A DNA stretch of 64,000 bases from Limimaricola soesokkakensis (GTDB lineage: Bacteria > Pseudomonadota > Alphaproteobacteria > Rhodobacterales > Rhodobacteraceae): NCBI RefSeq assembly GCF_900172345.1, contig NZ_FWFY01000008.1, positions 118,732 to 182,731 on the forward strand, written 5' to 3'. This document shows, one piece after another, positions 1-9,338 of this stretch; position 1 is the stretch's first letter; every line of letters starts with the position of its first letter. Below the pieces are notes generated by a model, which was given only the letters and a program-made list of their open reading frames with translations, searched no databases and had not been told where the DNA came from. Position numbers and translations under genes: made by a program.

Positions 1-57
1 CCCGCTCGCGGGGATGGCTGCCGGTCGGGGCGCGGTGGAGGGCGGGAGCGGGGCCAT
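1..57 (-). CDS. Possible N-terminus of sugar ABC permease (partial)
   Basis: An open frame begins at an ATG at position 57 on the minus strand and runs off the left edge for 19 codons (it reads MAPLPPSTAPRPAAIPASG). A GAAGG ribosome-binding-like motif lies about 7 bases upstream. The position, just after a solute-binding protein gene on the same strand, is where a type-1 sugar ABC permease would be expected, and Pro/Ala-rich cytoplasmic N-termini are common there. The piece is too short to show any membrane segment, so the identity rests on context only. Confidence 0.3.
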   Translation of the reverse strand, partial: MAPLPPSTAPRPAAIPASG

Positions 58-87
58 GGCTGCACCTTCGGGAGAGGACGGAATGGT

Positions 88-109
88 CGGGGGCGGCGCA
101 CCGCCCCCG
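88..109 (-). terminator. GC-rich hairpin after the solute-binding protein gene
   Basis: A perfect 9-bp stem (CGGGGGCGG / CCGCCCCCG) with a 4-base loop lies just downstream of the binding-protein gene. No T-tract follows, so it may act as an mRNA-stabilising or attenuating hairpin rather than a true terminator. Such hairpins often set binding-protein expression above that of the permeases. Confidence 0.45.
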
Positions 110-129
110 GGGATCATGCGTCGCGCGGT

Positions 130-1395
130 TCAGTAGATCCGCTGGCGCGCGCGCTCGAGCCGGTCGAGGATGCGGTCGAGATTGTCGGGCTTGACCATGA
201 ACTCCTGGAAGCCCTCCATCGCCACCTTGGCCATCTCGGCCGGGGCGTCGCGGTCGAAGAACTGCGCCACGCCGCCGGGGCTGTTGGACGACAGCACCTC
301 GAAGCCCTCTTTCAGGAACTTGTCGTCATCGACCGAGGAGCCGCTGTTCACCGGCAGCTGCCCCAGCGCGTCGCCCGCGTTGATCGCGGTCTGGTTCTCG
401 GCCGAGGTGACAAATTTCAGGAAGGCACGCGCGGCCTCCTTGTTCTGCGCCCCCGAGGGGATGTGGAACGTGTCGGTGGGCGCGTCCTCGGCCAGCTCGA
501 CATCGGGGTTGATCGCCGGAAACTGGTAGTAGTCGAGCTGATCGTCCGACAGTCCGGCCTCGCGCAGCGGCGCCACGGCGAAGTTGCCCATCAGATAGGC
601 CGCCGCCTCGCCGTTCACCATGAAGGGCAGCGCCTCCTGCCAGCTATAGGCGGTGTGGTTGTCGACATAGGCGCCCATGTCGATCAGCTCGCGCCAATTG
701 GCGAAGGTCTGCTTCACCCGGTCGTCGGTCCACTCGACCTCGCCATTGGCGAGCGCCATGTGGAAGTCGAAGCCGTTGGTGCGCATGTTGAGGTAGTCGA
801 ACCAGCCGGCGGCGGTCCACAGGAACTTGGTGCCGATGGTGAAGCACTTGATGTCGTTGTCGAGCAGCGTCTGGCAGTTCGACTTGAAGGTCTCCCAGTC
901 CTGCGGCTCCTCGAGCCCGTGCTCCTCGTAGAGATCCTTCCGGTAATAGACCCCCCACTGGTAGTAGGTGTAGGGCACGCCCCACTGCTTGCCGTCGAGC
1001 GTCATCGCGCCCTTGGTCGAGGCGAGGTTCTCGCTGAGCTCGCCCTCCCACAGGTCCGAGACGTCCTCGAAAAGCCCCGCATCGACATAAGGCGCCATGC
1101 GGTTGCCCGCGTACCAGTTCGCCACGTCCGGCGGGTTCGCGGTCAGGAAGTTGCGGATCTGCGTCTTGTAGGCCTCGCGGTCGATCACCGTCAGCTCGAT
1201 GTCCAGATCCGGATGCATCTCGCCGAATCGCTCGATCATGCCCTCCATCACCGCGCGCGGCGCGGGGTTGGACATATCCGAGAAGATCTTCAGCTCGCCC
1301 GAAAGCGCCATCTCGTGGCTTTCGGCGAAGGCGCCGCTGGCCAGCGACGTCGACATGGCCAGCGCGGCAAGCGCGGCCCGGTAGTGAGTAACCAT
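130..1395 (-). CDS. Sugar-type ABC transporter solute-binding protein (family 1)
   Basis: Periplasmic binding protein of about 421 residues that would deliver a carbohydrate or polyol to an ABC importer. The start at 1395 is chosen because a strong GGGGAGGAGA ribosome site precedes it and it opens a signal peptide (MVTHYRAALAALAMSTSLAS, cleavage near AFA-ES). The mature protein has the family 1 layout: an opening LKIFSD strand, an EAYKTQIRNFL segment, a hinge region with many Trp/Tyr residues (GVPYTYYQWGVYYR) and a C-terminal AARAFLKFVTS helix. The partner ATPase lies on the opposite strand at 2360, and permeases should lie left of the window. The exact substrate cannot be read from sequence. 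Regulation is probably by the divergent IclR protein through the dyad at 1426-1444. Confidence 0.88.
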   Translation of the reverse strand: MVTHYRAALAALAMSTSLASGAFAESHEMALSGELKIFSDMSNPAPRAVMEGMIERFGEMHPDLDIELTVIDREAYKTQIRNFLTANPPDVANWYAGNRMAPYVDAGLFEDVSDLWEGELSENLASTKGAMTLDGKQWGVPYTYYQWGVYYRKDLYEEHGLEEPQDWETFKSNCQTLLDNDIKCFTIGTKFLWTAAGWFDYLNMRTNGFDFHMALANGEVEWTDDRVKQTFANWRELIDMGAYVDNHTAYSWQEALPFMVNGEAAAYLMGNFAVAPLREAGLSDDQLDYYQFPAINPDVELAEDAPTDTFHIPSGAQNKEAARAFLKFVTSAENQTAINAGDALGQLPVNSGSSVDDDKFLKEGFEVLSSNSPGGVAQFFDRDAPAEMAKVAMEGFQEFMVKPDNLDRILDRLERARQRIY

Positions 1396-1425
1396 GGTCT
1401 CCTCCCCATTTCTCCCAGCATCTCC

Positions 1426-1444
1426 AGTCTCATTATTTGAGACT
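1426..1444. promoter_or_regulatory. Dyad operator candidate for the IclR regulator
   Basis: A perfect inverted repeat AGTCTCA-TTATT-TGAGACT (7-bp arms, 5-base spacer) lies in the divergent promoter region between the binding-protein gene (start 1395) and the iclR-type gene (start 1540). Dyads of this size are typical of dimeric IclR-family operators, and the position 31 bases from the binding-protein start would suit repression. The link to this regulator is inferred. Confidence 0.5.
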
Positions 1445-1539
1445 AGGTTTTGCATATTGAAATCATACGCCGGTCTGCCCTATGCTTGTCAACAGTCGAG
1501 ACACGCTTTGGCGGGCTCGCACGCAACGGAGAGGGCAGG

Positions 1540-2367
1540 ATGAGGGCGCAGCGAAGCGAACAGCAGGTGGGCGACGGCACCATCGGTAAGGCAGTGACGG
1601 TGCTTGATCTGGTGGCCGGGTTCGAGCGCCCCGTCCGGTTCAACGAGCTGCGCGAACGCTCGGATTATCCCAAGGCGACGCTCTACCGGCTGCTGCAGAC
1701 GCTGACGAATCAGGGGCTGCTGGCGCTCGACCCGGAGCGGCAGACCTACGCGCCGGGGCTACGACTCATGCGGCTCGCCCATGCCGCCTGGGAGCAGTCC
1801 TCGCTGGCGCCGGTGGCGCGGCCGCATCTGTCGCGGCTGGCGGCGCGGGCGGCCGAGACCGTGCACCTGGCGCAGCTCGACGCGGGACAGGTGCTCTACG
1901 TCGACAAGCGGGTACCGTCCCGCCCGGTCGAGATGTTCAGCCAAGCCGGCAAGGTCGGGCCCGCGCATTGCACCGGGGTCGGCAAGGCGATGCTGGCCTT
2001 TCTCGACGAGGCGGCGCTCGACCGGGCGGTGGCGCTGCAGAGCTTCTACCGGTTCACGCCGCAGACGATCACGGATGCCGAGACGCTGCGCGCCGAGTTG
2101 GCCGAGATCCGGGCGCGCGGCCATGCCTTCGACCGCGAGGAGCACGAGCCGGGCATCATCTGCGTGGCGCTGCCGATCCTGACCGCGCGCGGCCGGGTGA
2201 TCGGCGCGCTCTCGGTCACCTCGGTGACCGCGCGCAAGAGTTTGAACGATCTGGAGGAGATGGTGCCGCTGCTGCGCGAGGCGGCGGCGCACATATCGAG
2301 GGACATGGAGGCGTGGCGCTTCCCCGATCAGGGGCAGGCCCGCGACAAGGGAGAGAAAGATGTCTGA
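1540..2367 (+). CDS. IclR-family transcriptional regulator
   Basis: A 275-residue regulator. The start at 1540 follows a GGAGAGGGCAGG site; the frame is open further upstream but without support. An N-terminal winged helix (about residues 10-75) contains the IclR-like [12 protein letters not shown] and [13 protein letters not shown] helices. The C-terminal effector domain (about 90-255) carries the hallmark [33 protein letters not shown] and GALSVTSV segments. It is divergent from the sugar-type binding-protein gene and overlaps the start of the ATPase gene by 8 bases, so it is probably the pathway-specific repressor or activator of this importer. The ligand is unknown. Confidence 0.92.
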   Translation: MRAQRSEQQVGDGTIGKAVTVLDLVAGFERPVRFNELRERSDYPKATLYRLLQTLTNQGLLALDPERQTYAPGLRLMRLAHAAWEQSSLAPVARPHLSRLAARAAETVHLAQLDAGQVLYVDKRVPSRPVEMFSQAGKVGPAHCTGVGKAMLAFLDEAALDRAVALQSFYRFTPQTITDAETLRAELAEIRARGHAFDREEHEPGIICVALPILTARGRVIGALSVTSVTARKSLNDLEEMVPLLREAAAHISRDMEAWRFPDQGQARDKGEKDV

Positions 2368-3421
2368 CGTCACCCTGCGCAAGCTCGTGAAGCGATACGG
2401 CGAGGTGGAGGTGATCCACGGCGTCGATCTCGACATCAGCGACGGTGAATTCGTGGTTTTCGTCGGTCCATCGGGCTGCGGCAAGTCCACGCTGCTGCGA
2501 ATGATCGCTGGGCTCGAGGCGACCAGCGCCGGCGAGATCCGCATCGGAGATCAGGACGTGACCCGGGCCGACCCGGCCGATCGCGGCGTGGCGATGGTGT
2601 TCCAGACCTACGCGCTCTACCCGCACATGACGGTCGAGGAGAACATGGGCTTCGGCCTGAAGATGACCGGCCACAAGAGCGCCGAGATCAAGGAGAAGGT
2701 GCGCGAGGCGAGCCGCATCCTCAAGCTCGACGACTACCTCAAGCGCAAGCCCAAGGCGCTCTCGGGCGGGCAGCGCCAGCGCGTCGCGATCGGCCGCGCC
2801 ATCGTGCGCGGCCCTGAGGTGTTCCTGTTCGACGAGCCCTTGTCGAACCTCGACGCCGAGCTTCGGGTCGACATGCGGGTCGAGATCGCGCGGCTGCACA
2901 AGGAGATCGGCGCGACGATGATCTACGTCACCCATGACCAGGTCGAGGCGATGACGCTCGCGGACAAGATCGTGGTGCTCAGGGGCGGCAACATCGAGCA
3001 GGCGGGCGCGCCGATGGATCTCTACCGCGATCCCGACAACCGCTTCGTCGCGGGCTTCATCGGCAGCCCGGCGATGAACTTCGTGAGCGGCAGCGCCGCT
3101 GCGGAGGGAGTGCTGGCGCCGGGGCTCGGGGCGCAGACGCTGCGGGTGCCGGCCCGCCTGCCGGAAGCCGGGACGGAGGTGACCGTCGGCGTGCGGCCGC
3201 AGCATCTCGCGCTCGCGGAGGGCGACAGCCATCTCGTCGACCTGGTCGAGCGTCTCGGCGGCGTCTCCTATGCCTATCTGGTCGCGGCGACAGGCGACCG
3301 GCTGGTGGTGGAGCTGCGCGAGGACGATCCAGCGCCGCGCCCGAACAGCCGGGTGGGCCTTGAGGTCGATGCGGCGCGGGTGATGCTGTTCGACGCCGCG
3401 ACCGAGCGGCGGCTGCGCTAG
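2360..3421 (+). CDS. Sugar ABC transporter ATP-binding protein (UgpC/MalK type)
   Basis: Cytoplasmic ATPase subunit of 353 residues, full length for the MalK/UgpC class. Walker A is GPSGCGKS at 36-43, the ABC signature is [14 protein letters not shown] near 134, and Walker B is [16 protein letters not shown]-terminal OB-fold/TOBE region (about 240-353, with [13 protein letters not shown]) completes the class. The ATG overlaps the end of the iclR gene (ATGTCTGA), indicating translational coupling with the regulator. Placing the ATPase with the regulator on one strand and the binding protein plus presumed permeases on the other is a split layout for one importer. Confidence 0.9.
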   Translation: MSDVTLRKLVKRYGEVEVIHGVDLDISDGEFVVFVGPSGCGKSTLLRMIAGLEATSAGEIRIGDQDVTRADPADRGVAMVFQTYALYPHMTVEENMGFGLKMTGHKSAEIKEKVREASRILKLDDYLKRKPKALSGGQRQRVAIGRAIVRGPEVFLFDEPLSNLDAELRVDMRVEIARLHKEIGATMIYVTHDQVEAMTLADKIVVLRGGNIEQAGAPMDLYRDPDNRFVAGFIGSPAMNFVSGSAAAEGVLAPGLGAQTLRVPARLPEAGTEVTVGVRPQHLALAEGDSHLVDLVERLGGVSYAYLVAATGDRLVVELREDDPAPRPNSRVGLEVDAARVMLFDAATERRLR

Positions 3422-3499
3422 GTCCGGGGGCGGCAGCCCGGGCTTGCCCCAAGGGCATGTAGCGCGCTTAATGTCTGCAACTCGCAGAGGAGCAGACCG

Positions 3500-5278
3500 A
3501 TGAGACACGCCGTGATCCCGCTGCTGCTGGCCGCTTGGCCCGCCGCCGCGCAGCAGGCCGCCGATGCCGTCACCACCGAGGGCACCTCCTCGGGCGAGAT
3601 CGCGGGGCTGTCGCAGGCGGCGCAGGCCGCGGTCGAGGCCAAGCAGGCGGGCCGCCCGGTCGAGGCGCAGGAGTGGATGGTCGCCGCCGCCAACCCGCTC
3701 GCCGTGGAGGCGGGCGCGGAGGTGCTGCGCGAAGGTGGCTCGGCCGCCGATGCGATGGTCGCGGTGCAGGCGGTGCTGGGGCTGGTCGAGCCGCAAAGCT
3801 CGGGGCTGGGCGGCGGCGCCTTCCTCGTCTGGTACGACGCCGAGAGCGGCGAGCTGACCACGCTGGACGGGCGCGAGACCGCGCCGCTGGCGGCGACGCC
3901 GACGCTGTTTCAGGACGAGAGCGGCCAGCCGCTCGAATTCTTCGACGCGGTGGTGGGCGGTCTTTCGGTCGGCACGCCAGGCACGCCGCGCCTGCTCGAG
4001 ACGGCGCATGAGAAATGGGGCAAATCCGACTGGGCCGGGCTGTTCGACGCCGCCATCGCCCATGCCGAGGAAGGCTTCGCGGTCTCGCCGCGCCTTGCCA
4101 CGCTGGTCGCCGAGGATGCCGAGCGGTTGCAGCGCTTTCCGGCGACGGCCGCGTATTTCTTTCCCGACGGCAGCGCCCTCGCCGAGGGCGCGACGCTGAA
4201 GAATCCTGACTATGCCGAGGTGCTGCGCGCCATGGCCGAAGGCGGGGCGGACGCCTTCTACGAGGGCGGCATCGCCGCCGACATCGTCGCCACGGTGCAG
4301 GGCGCTGAGGGCAATCCAGGCGTGCTGTCGGAAACCGATCTCGCGCTCTACGAGGTGGTGGAGCGCGACGCGGTCTGCGCCGCCTATCGCGACTACGATG
4401 TCTGCGGCATGGGACCGCCATCCTCCGGCGCGCTGACGGTGGGCCAGATCCTCGGCATGCTCGGCACCTATGATCTTGGCGCGATGGGGCCCGACAGCGC
4501 CGAGGCTTGGCGGCTGATCGGCGACGCCTCGCGGCTCGCCTTCGCGGATCGCGGCCGCTACATGGCAGATAGCGATTACGTGCCGATGCCGACCGAGGGG
4601 CTGGTCGATCCGGCCTATCTCTCGAGCCGGGCGGCGCTGCTCGCGGGCGACGACGCGCTGCCGGAGGTGGTCCCGGGCGAGCCGGAATGGCAGCACGCGA
4701 TGCTCTGGGGCGACGACATGTCGATCGAACTGCCCTCGACCAGCCACATCTCCATCGTCGATGCCGATGGCAACGCCCTGTCGATGACCACGACGATCGA
4801 GAACGGCTTCGGCTCGCGGCTGTTTGTGCGGGGGTTCCTGCTGAACAACGAGCTGACCGATTTCAGCTTTGCCACGCATGAGGAGGGCCGCCCGATCGCC
4901 AACCGGGTCGAGCCGGGCAAGCGGCCGCGCTCCTCGATGGCGCCGACCATCGTGATGCAGGGCGAGACGCCGGTGCTGGTGGTGGGCTCGCCCGGTGGCA
5001 GCCGGATCATCGGCTATGTCGCGCAGACCATCATCAACTGGGCCGATTGGGGCATGGACGTGCAGCAGGCCGTCGCCGCGCCGCATCTGGTGAACCGCTT
5101 CGGCACCTTCGACATCGAGGCGGGGACCGAGGCCGAAGCACTGCAGACCCCGCTGCAGGAGATCGGCTTTGAGACCGAGATCCGCGACCTGACCTCGGGG
5201 CTGCACGCGATCGAGATCGGCGAGGTGCTGACGGGCGGCGCCGATCCGCGCCGCGAGGGGATCGCTCTCGGGCAATGA
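3500..5278 (+). CDS. ggt: Gamma-glutamyltransferase (glutathione hydrolase)
   Basis: Periplasmic, self-processing N-terminal nucleophile hydrolase of 592 residues that removes the gamma-glutamyl group from glutathione and other gamma-glutamyl compounds. A signal peptide (MRHAVIPLLLAAWPAAA) follows a GCAGAGGAG ribosome site. The precursor splits before Thr414 in the PSTSHISIVD motif, which becomes the nucleophile of the small subunit. Other family motifs are SGLGGGAFLVWYD, LDGRETAP and the VVGSPGGSRII loop. It stands alone between the ABC ATPase and uraH. Released gamma-glutamyl products can feed 5-oxoproline metabolism (pxpABC lies at 30885-33447), but a direct link is only suggestive. Confidence 0.93.
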   Translation: MRHAVIPLLLAAWPAAAQQAADAVTTEGTSSGEIAGLSQAAQAAVEAKQAGRPVEAQEWMVAAANPLAVEAGAEVLREGGSAADAMVAVQAVLGLVEPQSSGLGGGAFLVWYDAESGELTTLDGRETAPLAATPTLFQDESGQPLEFFDAVVGGLSVGTPGTPRLLETAHEKWGKSDWAGLFDAAIAHAEEGFAVSPRLATLVAEDAERLQRFPATAAYFFPDGSALAEGATLKNPDYAEVLRAMAEGGADAFYEGGIAADIVATVQGAEGNPGVLSETDLALYEVVERDAVCAAYRDYDVCGMGPPSSGALTVGQILGMLGTYDLGAMGPDSAEAWRLIGDASRLAFADRGRYMADSDYVPMPTEGLVDPAYLSSRAALLAGDDALPEVVPGEPEWQHAMLWGDDMSIELPSTSHISIVDADGNALSMTTTIENGFGSRLFVRGFLLNNELTDFSFATHEEGRPIANRVEPGKRPRSSMAPTIVMQGETPVLVVGSPGGSRIIGYVAQTIINWADWGMDVQQAVAAPHLVNRFGTFDIEAGTEAEALQTPLQEIGFETEIRDLTSGLHAIEIGEVLTGGADPRREGIALGQ

Positions 5279-5529
5279 GCGTCGGGCTGGGGTCCGACGA
5301 TCACTGATAGGGGAAGGCGGGCTGAGGTTTCGGGCGGCTCTGCCTCCCCGCTGGTCGTCGCGTAGAAGGGGACGTCCGAAGTTGGTGCTCGTCATCCGCG
5401 TCGGGGCCGCGGGCGTTCGGGTTGCGCCCGATCCTCAGGGAGAACTTGAAACACCCCCGGCCCGTGTGGCGCTTTTCCCCCCGCCACGCGCCGCGCTACT
5501 CTGCGGACGACGCTGCAAGGAGTGACGCG

Positions 5530-5883
5530 ATGCCAGGCTACCTGACCACCCATGTTCTCGACACCGCGCGGGGCTGCCCCGCCGCGGGGCTGCGGATCGA
5601 GCTGGCCCGGATCGAGGGCGACCGCCGGGTCGTGCTCAAGGAGATGGTGACCAATGAAGACGGCCGCACCGATGCGCCGATCCTGCCCGAGGCCGAGTTC
5701 GAGACCGGCACCTACGAGCTGAGCTTCGCGGTGGGCGACTACCTCGACGCCTGCGGCGTGGCGGCCGAGAATCCGCGTTTCCTCGACACGGTGCCGCTGC
5801 GCTTCGGCATGTCGGCGGACGACCACTACCACGTGCCGCTGCTGGTCTCGCCCTTCGGCTATTCGACCTATCGCGGCAGCTGA
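5530..5883 (+). CDS. uraH: 5-hydroxyisourate hydrolase (transthyretin-like)
   Basis: A 117-residue enzyme that hydrolyses 5-hydroxyisourate to OHCU, the second step of urate breakdown. The start at 5530 follows AAGGAG and gives the usual family N-terminus ([20 protein letters not shown]). Signatures are HVLD near the N-terminus, [10 protein letters not shown] in the middle, the [21 protein letters not shown] end, and the C-terminal YRGS tetrapeptide that separates HIU hydrolases from true transthyretin. It converges with the urate permease gene. UraH is followed in the pathway by the UraD domain encoded at 7905-9338. Confidence 0.95.
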   Translation: MPGYLTTHVLDTARGCPAAGLRIELARIEGDRRVVLKEMVTNEDGRTDAPILPEAEFETGTYELSFAVGDYLDACGVAAENPRFLDTVPLRFGMSADDHYHVPLLVSPFGYSTYRGS

Positions 5884-5896
5884 AGCCGCGCGGGCC

Positions 5897-5926
5897 AATG
5901 GCCAGCCCCAGGGGGCTGGCCATTTT
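5897..5926 (+). terminator. Rho-independent terminator after uraH
   Basis: A near-perfect hairpin of 12-13 bp (AATGGCCAGCCCC against GGGGCTGGCCATT) followed by TTTTC lies between the convergent uraH and permease genes. The T-tract is on the uraH strand, so it should stop transcripts coming from uraH. Confidence 0.8.
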
Positions 5927-5940
5927 CAATTGAAGGATTG

Positions 5941-7368
5941 TCAGTGGCGCGGCGTCTCGAATGGCAGGCCGTGCGGCTTGGGCGCGGGGGCCGGTGCCTC
6001 GTCGGCCAGCGCCTCGGGCAGGACGAGGTTCAGCACGATGGCGAGGAAGGCCGCGGGCAGCAGCCCCGAGGTCAGCAACACCCGCGCCGTCTCGGGCAGG
6101 TACTGCACCGCCTCCGGCTCCAGTTGCAGGCCGAGGCCGAGGCTGAGCGAGACCGCGAAGATCACCATGTTGCGGCGGTTCCAGTCGACATCGGCGAGCA
6201 TCGAAACCCCCGCCGCGACCACCATGCCGAACATCACGATCACGCCGCCGCCCAGCACTTCGATCGGCACGGTGCGGATCACCGCACCCACCTTGGGCAC
6301 CAGCCCGCAGATGATCAGGAAGATCGCGCCGCAGGTGACGACGTGCCGGCTCATCACCCCGGTCATCGCGATCAGCCCGACATTCTGGCTGAACGAGGTG
6401 TTGGGCAGGCCGCCGAACACCCCCGCGAGCGCCGTGCCGAACCCGTCGGCAAAGGTCGCGCCCTCGATCTCGCGATCCGTGGCCTCGCGGCCCGCGCCGC
6501 CCTTGGTGATGCCCGACACGTCGCCCACCGTCTCAACCGCCGAGACGAAGGCCATCAGGCAGAAGCCGATGATCGCGGCCGCCGTGAACTCGACGCCGTA
6601 GCGGAACGGGTCGGGCAGGGCGAAGGCGGCGGCGTTCGACCACGAGCCCGCGACCTCGGCCGGGGTGAGGATGCCGACCGCCATGGCATAGGCGTAGCCC
6701 GCAATCAGCCCCAGAAGCACCGCCGAGACCGCCAGCATGCCCCGCGTGAAGAACTTCAGCCCCAGCGTCACAGCGATCACCACCAGCGCCGCCGACCAGT
6801 TCAGCGCCGAGCCGTATTCGGCCGCGCCCGCCGCCTTGGCCGGCACGCCGCCCGCGGCGTACTGGATGCCGACCTGCACCAACGCCAGCCCGATCAGCGT
6901 CACCACGAGGCCGGTGACCAGCGGCGGCAGCGCGAAGCGGATGCGGCCGATGACGAGGCCGAGCGAGGCGTGGAACAGCCCGCCCACCACGATGCCGCCA
7001 TAGAGCGCCGCGAGCCCATCGATGCCCTTGCCGGCCACGAGCGGGATCATGATCGGCAGAAAGGCGAAGCTGGTGCCCTGCACGATCGGCAGCGCCGCGC
7101 CGACCCGCCCCAGGGTGATCGTCTGCAGGAGCGTAGCAACCCCCGCGAACAGCATCGACATCTGGATCAGGTAGAGGAGTTCGGGAAAGTCGGGCGAGTT
7201 CGAGCCGAAGCCGAACCCCGCCGCGCCGGCGACGATGATCGCCGGGGTGACGTTGGCCACGAACATGGCGAGCACATGCTGGATGCCCAGCGGGATCGCC
7301 TTGTGCAGGGCGGGGGTGTAGTTTGGATCCCGCAGCTGTTCCGGGGTCCCGATCGAGGTATCGGCCAT
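5941..7368 (-). CDS. Urate/xanthine permease, NCS2 family
   Basis: Inner-membrane nucleobase:cation symporter of 475 residues with about 12-14 hydrophobic segments. NCS2 hallmarks are seen: an N-terminal LGIQHVLAMFVANVTPAIIV segment, the VQGTSFAFLPIM stretch after TM3, a GLPNTSFSQNVGLIAMTGV motif and ETVGDVSGI in the eighth-segment region. It is the last gene of a minus-strand operon puuE-uraD, allA, permease, with an AGGGAGACAGGA ribosome site. Given that neighbourhood, urate (PucJ/UacT-like) is the most likely substrate; xanthine is the alternative. Confidence 0.9.
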   Translation of the reverse strand: MADTSIGTPEQLRDPNYTPALHKAIPLGIQHVLAMFVANVTPAIIVAGAAGFGFGSNSPDFPELLYLIQMSMLFAGVATLLQTITLGRVGAALPIVQGTSFAFLPIMIPLVAGKGIDGLAALYGGIVVGGLFHASLGLVIGRIRFALPPLVTGLVVTLIGLALVQVGIQYAAGGVPAKAAGAAEYGSALNWSAALVVIAVTLGLKFFTRGMLAVSAVLLGLIAGYAYAMAVGILTPAEVAGSWSNAAAFALPDPFRYGVEFTAAAIIGFCLMAFVSAVETVGDVSGITKGGAGREATDREIEGATFADGFGTALAGVFGGLPNTSFSQNVGLIAMTGVMSRHVVTCGAIFLIICGLVPKVGAVIRTVPIEVLGGGVIVMFGMVVAAGVSMLADVDWNRRNMVIFAVSLSLGLGLQLEPEAVQYLPETARVLLTSGLLPAAFLAIVLNLVLPEALADEAPAPAPKPHGLPFETPRH

Positions 7369-7419
7369 TCCTGTCTCCCTGTGTTTGGGCAGGCCCGGTC
7401 TTGTCGCCGGGTCCCGCGA

Positions 7420-7908
7420 TCAGCCGGTGACGCGCCAGGGCACCTCGAACCGGTATTCTTCCAGATTGGCGCCGGGCCCGATGCGGTCGACCACCGCGAA
7501 GAGCCCCGGTGCTTCGAGCGGCGTCAGCACGCCGTGCCACGTGTTCCTGAGCAGGTTGACCGCTTGGCCCGGCGTCGTCACGAAGGCGCGCGGGCGACCG
7601 GGCCGACCATCCTCGTCGGGCACGACGATGACCAGAAAAGAGGCGAGGCTGAGCGGAATGAAGGCTTGGCTGCCATCGGGATGCCGCTCCACGAGGTCGA
7701 GCGTGTAGGGCAGGGCGCGGGGCTTGGCGTCGAAGACCGAGATCCCGGCGCGGCCATCGCTGCCGAAATCGAGCCGAGCAAGGTCGTGATGCCGCCCGCA
7801 GAGCCCGGCATTGATGATCTTGTCGGGCGCGCCCGCCGCCTCGATCACGTCGCCGAAAGGCGCGAAGGCCGCGCGCGTCAGCGGCTCGGTGCGGATCTCG
7901 CCGCTCAT
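7420..7908 (-). CDS. allA: Ureidoglycolate lyase
   Basis: A 162-residue AllA-type enzyme splitting ureidoglycolate into glyoxylate and urea, the last purine-ring step. Family features are the N-terminal PLTRAAFAPFGDVIE, the LDLVERHPDGSQAFIPL motif and the NTWHGVLTPLE motif near the C-terminus that supplies active-site residues. The ATG overlaps the TGA of the upstream puuE-uraD gene (ATGA), so the two are translationally coupled. The length is normal for the family. Confidence 0.93.
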   Translation of the reverse strand: MSGEIRTEPLTRAAFAPFGDVIEAAGAPDKIINAGLCGRHHDLARLDFGSDGRAGISVFDAKPRALPYTLDLVERHPDGSQAFIPLSLASFLVIVVPDEDGRPGRPRAFVTTPGQAVNLLRNTWHGVLTPLEAPGLFAVVDRIGPGANLEEYRFEVPWRVTG

Positions 7909-9338
7909 GCCGGGTTCCCGCCCCCGCTCGGCGGCAGCATCGTGCGCAGCCGGTGCAGCGCGATCCGCTCGACCTGCCGGCAGGCCTCGGCGAACTCGGT
8001 GTCGCGGTCGCTGTCGATCCGCCGCTCAAAGGCCGCGAGGATGCCCGCCTTGTCGTGGTCGCGCACTGCGATGATGAAGGGAAAGCCGAACTTGGCGACA
8101 TAGGCGTCGTTGAGTTCAGTGAAGCGCGTGCGCTCTTGGTCGGTGAGCGCGTCGAGCCCGGCGCTGGCCTGCTCGGCGGTGCTCTCGGCGGTCAGCCGCT
8201 TGGCCGCCGCAAGCTTGCCCGCGAGGTCGGGATGCGCGGTGAGCACGCCGAGCCGTTCGGCTTCGGAAGCCGAGCGGAAGACGCGCGAGAGCGCGTTGTG
8301 AAGGCCAAGGGCGGTGTCATGCGCGGGCCCAAGCTCCAGCCCATGCGCGCGCTCGGCAATCCAGGCCGAATGCTCGAACACGCCGCCGAAGCGGTCGACG
8401 AAGGCGTCCCGCTCCATCTCCGAAGGCCGCTCGCGCGCCACGGGCGGATGCGTCGCGGCCCAATGCTCGGCGATCTGCAGGCGCGTGGCGAACCAGACGC
8501 CCTCATGGCGGCGAACATAATCGAGAAAGCGCTTGAGCGCCTGCGCCCTGCCGGGCCGCCCGACGAGGCGGCAATGCAGCCCGATCGACATCATCTTGGG
8601 CGCGCCTTCGAGCCCCTCCTCGTAGAGGCAGTCGAAGCTGTCCTTGAGATAGGAGAAATACTGGTCGCCCGAGTTGAAGCCCTGCGGCGTGGCGAAACGC
8701 ATGTCGTTGGCGTCGAGCGTGTAGGGCACGATCAGCTGGTCGCGATCCCCGAAGCGCGACCAGTAAGGCAAATCGTCGGCATAGGTGTCGGCGGCATAGG
8801 CGAAGATGCCCTGCTCGGCCACCAGCCGCACCGTGTTGTCGGAGGATCGCCCCGTGTACCAGCCGCGCGGGGGCTCGCCCACCACCTCGGTGTGCAGCCG
8901 GATCGCCTCTTCCATGTCGGCGCGCTCGGACACCTCGTCGGCGTCCTTGTACTCGATCCATTTCAGGCCATGGCTGGCGATCTCCCAGTCCGCGTCCTTC
9001 ATCGCCGCGACCTGCTCGGGGCTCCGCGCCAGCGCGGTGGCCACGCCGTAGACGGTGACGGGCAGGTCCTTCAGCATCCGGTGCAGCCGCCAGAACCCGG
9101 CCCGCGCGCCGTATTCGTAGATCGACTCCATGTTCCAGTGCCGCTGGCCGGGCCATTGCGCCGCACCGACGATCTCCGACAGGAACGCCTCCGAACCCGC
9201 ATCGCCATGCAGGATGTTGTTCTCGCCGCCCTCTTCGTAGTTCAGCACGATCTGCAGCGCGATCTTCGCGCCTCCCGGCCATTTCGGGTCGGGGGTCTCG
9301 GCGCCGTAGCCGATCATGTCGCGGGGGTAGCGGTTCAC
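7905..9338 (-). CDS. puuE: Allantoinase (PuuE type) fused to OHCU decarboxylase
   Basis: A two-domain enzyme of 477 residues. Residues about 1-305 are a metal-independent, polysaccharide-deacetylase-like allantoinase (YPRDMIGYGAETPDPKWPGG, NYEEGGENNILHGD, WYTGRSSDNT, SIGLHCRLVGRPGR). Residues about 310-477 are OHCU decarboxylase/UraD (FVDRFGGVFEHSAWIAERA, LGVLTAHPDLAGKL, LNDAYVAKFGFPFIIAVRDH). It performs two consecutive steps, OHCU to allantoin and allantoin to allantoate. The GTG at 9338 is chosen over upstream codons because an AAAGGAGG site lies 6 bases before it and the protein then starts exactly where PuuE homologues do. This fusion is known in alphaproteobacteria. Confidence 0.93.
   Translation of the reverse strand: MNRYPRDMIGYGAETPDPKWPGGAKIALQIVLNYEEGGENNILHGDAGSEAFLSEIVGAAQWPGQRHWNMESIYEYGARAGFWRLHRMLKDLPVTVYGVATALARSPEQVAAMKDADWEIASHGLKWIEYKDADEVSERADMEEAIRLHTEVVGEPPRGWYTGRSSDNTVRLVAEQGIFAYAADTYADDLPYWSRFGDRDQLIVPYTLDANDMRFATPQGFNSGDQYFSYLKDSFDCLYEEGLEGAPKMMSIGLHCRLVGRPGRAQALKRFLDYVRRHEGVWFATRLQIAEHWAATHPPVARERPSEMERDAFVDRFGGVFEHSAWIAERAHGLELGPAHDTALGLHNALSRVFRSASEAERLGVLTAHPDLAGKLAAAKRLTAESTAEQASAGLDALTDQERTRFTELNDAYVAKFGFPFIIAVRDHDKAGILAAFERRIDSDRDTEFAEACRQVERIALHRLRTMLPPSGGGNPA

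Noticed and set aside
2216..5395. Very long open frame on the minus strand (over 1,000 codons)
   Set aside because: It is antisense to the ABC ATPase and ggt genes, has Arg/His-rich low-complexity text and no domain. It is a GC-skew shadow.
5938..8103. Plus-strand open frame of about 720 codons
   Set aside because: Antisense to the permease, allA and puuE-uraD genes, each of which has clear family motifs. The text is rich in Arg/Asp/His repeats only.
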